Part shown: positions 61,243 to 64,000 of the stretch, in pieces
How the letters are laid out: each line of letters starts with the position of its first letter
How positions within the stretch are numbered: position 1 is the stretch's first letter
Assembly: GCA_964396785.1 (NCBI GenBank)
Contig: CAYNFU010000001.1
Location: forward strand, 12,298 to 76,297
Direction: 5' to 3'
DNA: 64,000 nt
DNA from: RBG-16-42-24 sp964396785
GTDB lineage: Bacteria; Patescibacteriota; Microgenomatia; UBA8517
Translations under genes and position numbers: made by a program
Notes under the pieces: generated by a model
Databases searched by the model: none
What the model was told of the DNA's origin: nothing
What the model saw: only the letters and a program-made list of their open reading frames with translations

Positions 61243-62553
61243 CTTCGAGTAGTGTAGAGCCAATAATTAAATAGCTTGTTACAAAATAACTTACTACCCC
61301 TAGCAAAAATAACGCTCCAATACTTAGTAAGTTGGTGGGAAGAAGGCTTCGGCCAATAAAAAGAGCCACGGCCATTACAAACGTGGCAATGCCCGGCCCT
61401 AAAAGCGAATCTTTAAGTGAGAAGGCTACGTATTTCCTGGCAATATATATGGCAACCACCGAGCTTAAGCCCACGCAGGCATAGCCCAATGCCGCACCAA
61501 CAACCGAATATTTTATTGCCAAGAAAGGAACAAAAACCCAGGTAAGAACAGTCCACATGAGCATGAGCTTAAAGGTAACTTTTATTTTTCCAATCGCATT
61601 AAGTAAATTAGTTAACTGAGAGGACGCTGCTGCAAAAATCGTATTTACGCTAATTAACGCCATGGGAAGTAGCGCAGGTGCCCACTTCGAATACCTGGGA
61701 ATAATGGAAACCGCCTCAGGAGCTAGAACGAGGATCCCAACGGTCGTGGGAAAAACCAAAAAACAAACAAAAAAGATGGAGCGCGTTACCACCCTTTTTA
61801 ACTCCTCCTTCTCCCCTTGCATTCGAGAAAACGCGGGGAAAGTTACTTTTAAAACGTGGTCCAGGAAAAGCCTCAAAGGCGTGTATGCCCATTTTTGTGC
61901 CCACCCCAAAAGCCCGACACCGGCGGGTCCGAGTATTCCTCCAAGAAATGCGGTCATCCCATCATCCTTTATCATTGCCAGAAAATTGTTTCCTTGATAG
62001 GGAAGTCCAAATCTTAAAAGTCCCTTTAGAGAAACCCTAGAGAAGGCAAATCCCGGAACCCAAGGACTTAAGATATAAATTGCGACGAGTCCCACAATTC
62101 CTCTGGCCAAAATCGCATAGGTAAAGCTTGCTATCCCAAATCCCTTCCACGCCAAAAACACGGCTACCAGGTTATAAACCAAATTCTCAAGTACCTGAGG
62201 AATAACCAGCCTCTCAAACCTTAGACTCCTTTCAAGAAGCACGGAGGGAATAGTCTTTAGGGAAGAAAGAAGAAGCGAGAAAGCAAGAACATATAAAAGT
62301 ATTCGACCGTCTGGGCTCAACGAATAAACCCTGGACAAAATCGGGGAGGCAAGAACCACAAGCCCCAAAAGAANNNNNNNNNNNNNNNNNNNNNNNNNNN
62401 NNNNNNNNNNNNNNNNNNNNNNNNNNNNNNNNNNNNNNNNNNNNNNNNNNNNNNNNNNNNNNNNNNNNNNNNNTTAACCGCCCTTTTTTTGACAATCTCA
62501 AGCGTAATTTCTCCAGTTGGGTCTAAATGTTCCTGGCCCAGAACCTCAGTCAC
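61205..62553 (-). CDS. Wzx-type flippase (MOP superfamily), interrupted by a real assembly gap
   Basis: The start codon is GTG at 62553, since an in-frame TAG lies about 12 codons upstream. The N-terminus (residues 1-26) ends ITLEIVKKRAV, the usual lead into helix 1 of flippases. After the gap the protein resumes at LLGLVVLASPILSRVYSLSPDG and continues for about 390 residues with the typical KTIPSVLLERSLRFERLVIPQ, FGLPYQGNNFLAMIKDDG and final helices. The flanks of this N-run are not duplicated, so sequence is missing; by family comparison roughly 80-90 residues (about 260 bp) are absent. It is a second export protein besides that at 9969. Confidence 0.9.
62374..62473. other. Assembly gap of unknown true length
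   Basis: These 100 Ns lie inside the flippase gene. Unlike the other three gaps, the flanks share no duplicated sequence, so bases are missing. Confidence 0.95.
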
Positions 62554-62559
62554 GCTTAA

Positions 62560-62568
62560 ATTGTAACA
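62560..62568 (-). promoter_or_regulatory. Extended -10 promoter for the flippase at 61205
   Basis: Minus-strand TGTTACAAT ends 6 nt before the GTG start in a 36-bp gap after the Gpi18-like gene. No ribosome binding site is present. Confidence 0.5.
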
Positions 62569-62589
62569 CTGCCCAAGCTACCCGTCGAA

Positions 62590-63894
62590 TTATCTCTTGA
62601 AGAATTTGAGAGTTTTCAATGTCAGAAAAAAGATGACCAAATTAATTAATGAGAATGCCCTAACCAAGAGAAAATTATTTGCCCCGAAGAAATCTGCCAG
62701 CTCCCCCCAGCTTCTTCTGAAAAAAGAATAAAAGAGGTTGGCAAAAACCGAAAGGTTAATAAGTATTCCGTATACTAACAAGCGAGGAGTCGTAAACATA
62801 AGAATTATCATCGGGACAAAACTATGGAAAAAGTACCTCTCAAGCATGTTTGTTAAAAAAAGATATCCGCCAAAGCCTATTGAAAAAATTCCAACCAGGA
62901 CCGAGGAAAGGCTTAACTTCTGCCTTTTTATGTATCGGAAGGAAATTAAGTTCACAAATGTAAACAAGGCAAATCCCAAATAATTAGCCTGAATTCCAAG
63001 GTAGGAGTGAAAGTCTAAATGTTTGTTTATAGTAAGGAAAATCGAGTGAAAATTAAAAGCCGAAACCGAGGCTCTGTGGGCAACGGTTGCCGTCGGAAGA
63101 AGTCTCTCGCCCCATAGCCATTTGGAAAATGAGATTGGGTTTCCTTGGGCAAAAGGCAGGGTCGCTAGCAAAAATAATATCCCAGCAACCAATAACCCTG
63201 AAATAATTTGTTTGACCTGTGGCTTTTTTAGAAGGAAGAGAAATAAATATAAGGGAATAAAAATTCCCCAGTTAGGCTTTATGTAAAAACTCAAAAAAAG
63301 GAGGGGAATCGAGAGCCACGCTTTGCCGGCCCATAGGGCTATAAAGGAGGAAAGTGCGAAAAGAGAAACCAGGCTATCAGTCTGCCCCCAAACACCTGAA
63401 AGAAAAATAGATACTGGATTAAAAATATAAAACGCAGCCGCAAAAAAAGATTTTTTCACATCTCCTGAGATTTTTTTGACAAGTTGGAAAATTATTATTC
63501 CCAAACCGATATCCGCCAATATTCCGGGAAGTTTTAAAAGGAGGTAAAGGCCGAACTTATAAACATAGATTATGAAAAAGGCAGGGGGAATTTTGATAAT
63601 ATTATGAAGCTCCGCCAGGTAATATTTATGCTCATAAAGCCAATATGCGCCCCCGTAAATTAATGAAAGAAGCGGTGGATAATTGGGCGGTGCAAAATAC
63701 CACACGGGGTATGTATAGAAATTTTGGGATCCATAAAGCCAATATTTCTCAGCCCAGTCGGCGTAAAGAAGTAGATCCCCGCTTTCGGCAGTATAATACC
63801 TGGCCAAAAGCGCTCTTAGAAAAAACCCCGCTACTAAAACCGCTAAAAGAAGTAGGACAACCTTCCTATTTTTTGAAATTTTAAGCTGCCTCAT
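62590..63894 (-). CDS. Gpi18-like GT-C mannosyltransferase
   Basis: I start at ATG 63894, with AAGGA about 10 nt upstream; an earlier TTG is less likely. The 434-residue protein has SGDLLLYADWAEKYWLYGSQNFY and FAPPNYPPLLSLIYG in the first outer loop, FKLGLYLLLKLPGILADIGLG-like helix before NPVSIFLSGVWGQTDSLVSLF, and SFYIKPNWGIFIPLYL. These match the gene at 50331 block for block and the Gpi18-like family (COG5542). LTNMLERYFFHSFVP near the C-terminus is the shared closing motif. The start overlaps the upstream gene's end by 14 bp. Confidence 0.88.
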   Translation of the reverse strand: MRQLKISKNRKVVLLLLAVLVAGFFLRALLARYYTAESGDLLLYADWAEKYWLYGSQNFYTYPVWYFAPPNYPPLLSLIYGGAYWLYEHKYYLAELHNIIKIPPAFFIIYVYKFGLYLLLKLPGILADIGLGIIIFQLVKKISGDVKKSFFAAAFYIFNPVSIFLSGVWGQTDSLVSLFALSSFIALWAGKAWLSIPLLFLSFYIKPNWGIFIPLYLFLFLLKKPQVKQIISGLLVAGILFLLATLPFAQGNPISFSKWLWGERLLPTATVAHRASVSAFNFHSIFLTINKHLDFHSYLGIQANYLGFALFTFVNLISFRYIKRQKLSLSSVLVGIFSIGFGGYLFLTNMLERYFFHSFVPMIILMFTTPRLLVYGILINLSVFANLFYSFFRRSWGELADFFGANNFLLVRAFSLINLVIFFLTLKTLKFFKR

Positions 63895-64000
63895 CCTTTC
63901 GCTTTCCTTTAACAAGAAGCATCGCCGCTACCGCCCCCACTGAAATCAAACTTATAAAGTCCGCCGTCTTTCTAAGGGGAGTCTCTTTCCAAGAAAATTC
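63881..64000 (-). CDS. C-terminal fragment of an upstream membrane protein (runs off the window)
   Basis: The minus-strand frame is open from the right edge and ends at TAA 63881-63883, giving 39 codons. They encode FSWKETPLRKTADF followed by one hydrophobic helix (ISLISVGAVAAMLLV) and a basic tail KGKRKDEAA. This looks like the last helix and cytoplasmic tail of a larger membrane protein; a 'tPlRk..d.isl.s' ending occurs in some GT-C or YfhO-like proteins, but that is a weak guess. Confidence 0.65.
   Translation of the reverse strand, partial: EFSWKETPLRKTADFISLISVGAVAAMLLVKGKRKDEAA

Noticed and set aside
1..64000. tRNA, rRNA, CRISPR array, insertion sequence or prophage signals
   Set aside because: None was seen. 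The intergenic gaps are mostly under 50 bp and no transposase or integrase motifs appear in any frame read.

Overview
The window looks like part of a Candidate Phyla Radiation genome, most likely a Microgenomates-type bacterium. This is inferred from gene content and style: AT-rich DNA, tightly packed genes with ATGA or TAATG junctions, standard-code TGA stops, and an unusual wealth of GT-C membrane glycosyltransferases. It has 100-N scaffold gaps typical of a metagenome assembly. No rRNA, tRNA, CRISPR array, transposase or integrase was seen.

Almost all of the 64 kb is one very large cell-surface glycan locus. All genes but two lie on the minus strand, so transcription runs from high to low coordinates. 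I count about 54 genes: roughly 21 multi-membrane GT-C-type transferases, 10 GT2 and 3 GT4 cytoplasmic transferases, 8 SAM methyltransferases, 2 Wzx-type flippases, 2 AsnB amidotransferases, one NodU-type carbamoyltransferase, one FAD-dependent mutase/oxidoreductase-like protein, one EamA transporter, one DUF2304 protein and one HD hydrolase. Sugar-nucleotide biosynthesis genes, an initiating phosphoglycosyltransferase, an ABC exporter and a clear Wzy polymerase were not seen.

Layout. 1-4957: a partial polysaccharide-deacetylase-like membrane protein, GT2, GT4 and a GT-C protein. 5026-6912 (+): AsnB, divergent from that block. 6892-13564: GT-C, methyltransferase, GT2, flippase, methyltransferase, GT-C. 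13612-23556: carbamoyltransferase, polyprenyl-phosphate-sugar-synthase-like GT2, several GT-C proteins, two methyltransferases. 23658-26781: a GT-C paralogue and two methyltransferases. 26827-35175: GT-C, GT2 genes, DUF2304, PIG-V-like mannosyltransferase, GT4, FAD protein. 35181-53520: seven related GT39-like proteins with EamA, a shorter related membrane protein, a second AsnB, an HD hydrolase on the plus strand, GT2 and a Gpi18-like transferase. 53513-64000: methyltransferases, GT-C, GT4, GT2, the second flippase, another Gpi18-like transferase and the tail of one more gene.

Working model (inference): GT2 synthases make polyprenyl-phosphate sugars, which are flipped and used on the outer face by the GT-C enzymes. 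GT2/GT4 enzymes assemble lipid-linked oligosaccharides inside, which the flippases export. Methyl, carbamoyl and amide groups decorate the product.

Two technical points matter. Three of the four N-gaps are false: each is flanked by an identical 55-bp copy, and collapsing it restores one intact reading frame. At nine gene starts a -10-like hexamer lies exactly 6-7 nt upstream of the start codon with no Shine-Dalgarno sequence, suggesting leaderless mRNAs.
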